This document shows, in pieces, positions 5,779 to 5,916 of a stretch of DNA of 5,916 nt. The notes under the pieces were generated by a model, which made no database searches, was not told the origin of the DNA, and was given only the letters and a program-made list of their open reading frames with translations. Location of the stretch: contig JAKLHH010000526.1 in NCBI GenBank assembly GCA_022710245.1, forward strand, positions 1 to 5,916, written 5' to 3'. The translations under genes and the position numbers were made by a program. This DNA comes from Myxococcota bacterium. GTDB lineage: Bacteria > Myxococcota > Polyangia > GCA-2747355 > JAKLHH01. Numbering within the stretch: position 1 is the first letter of the stretch; every line of letters begins with the position of its first letter.

Positions 5779-5916
5779 TTGCAGCGGCGCCCCGCACGTC
5801 GGGCGGTGGCGGGCAGCGGCAACAACTGCAGCGGCGCCCCGCACGTCGGGCGGTGGCGGGCAGCGGCCGCGACCAACAACTGCAGCGGCGCCCCGCACGT
5901 CGGGCGGTGGCGGGCA
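5779..5916. repeat. Array 3: GC-rich tandem repeat, 47/54-bp units, running off the right edge
   Basis: The core TGCAGCGGCGCCCCGCACG starts at 5780, 5827 and 5881, so the spacing is 47 then 54 bp. The 7-bp difference is an extra CGCGACC before AACAAC in the second unit. The third copy is cut by the window end after the shared segment ending GGCGGGCA. The first core follows directly on the duplicated lipoprotein gene end (TTGCAGCGGCGCCCCGC also opens the second 42-bp copy at 5737). A short hairpin is possible in each unit (CGCCC with GGGCG around an 8-nt loop). No gene is supported in 5737-5916. Confidence 0.9.

Noticed and set aside
1482..5916. GGCGCC present in all three arrays as a shared functional site
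   Set aside because: GGCGCC also occurs many times inside the coding genes of this GC-rich window, so its presence alone is uninformative.
1482..5916. CRISPR arrays
   Set aside because: The repeats are contiguous, without unique spacers between them, and no cas genes are present.

Overview
The window is very GC-rich DNA with a strong preference for G or C at third codon positions. It encodes standard chromosomal genes in the style of a myxobacterium-like (Myxococcota / former Deltaproteobacteria) genome. The lineage call is an inference. It rests on base composition, a zinc-ribbon + GYF-type protein, a TrmB with an unusual SAM motif, and an abundance of short lipoproteins and intergenic repeats. 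No phage, transposase, CRISPR, defence or biosynthetic locus is visible.

Layout: (1) 1-319, minus strand: 5' end of a zinc-ribbon protein that starts into a GYF-like domain and runs off the window, preceded by a perfect TATAAT box. (2) 498-1463, minus: a rhomboid intramembrane serine protease with an N-terminal zinc ribbon. (3) 1464-1668: divergent intergenic region filled by three copies of a 54-bp hairpin-forming repeat. (4) 1669-3783, plus: uvrB, excinuclease subunit B, with an extra basic low-complexity tail. (5) 3790-4434, plus: trmB, tRNA (guanine-N7) methyltransferase, 6 bp after uvrB and probably cotranscribed. (6) 4435-4731: intergenic region with an array of 13-bp palindromic modules (39-bp higher-order period) and a possible promoter. 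(7) 4732-5736, plus: a predicted lipoprotein with beta-propeller-like (PD40/TolB-type) motifs. (8) 5737-5916: tandem repeats that begin by duplicating the last 14 codons of the lipoprotein gene and continue past the window edge.

The genes are unrelated in function: membrane proteolysis, nucleotide excision repair, tRNA modification and an envelope lipoprotein. Only uvrB-trmB looks like an operon.

The most interesting signal is the repeat content. Three different tandem arrays sit in three of the gaps between genes. Arrays 1 and 3 share ordered sequence blocks and a 54-bp unit length. A divergent unit of the same family (57 bp, 19 codons) is embedded in frame in the 3' end of uvrB, where it encodes much of the tail beyond the UVR domain. 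This points to a GC-rich, structured repeat family that spreads or amplifies at gene ends. It is the best candidate here for something undescribed.
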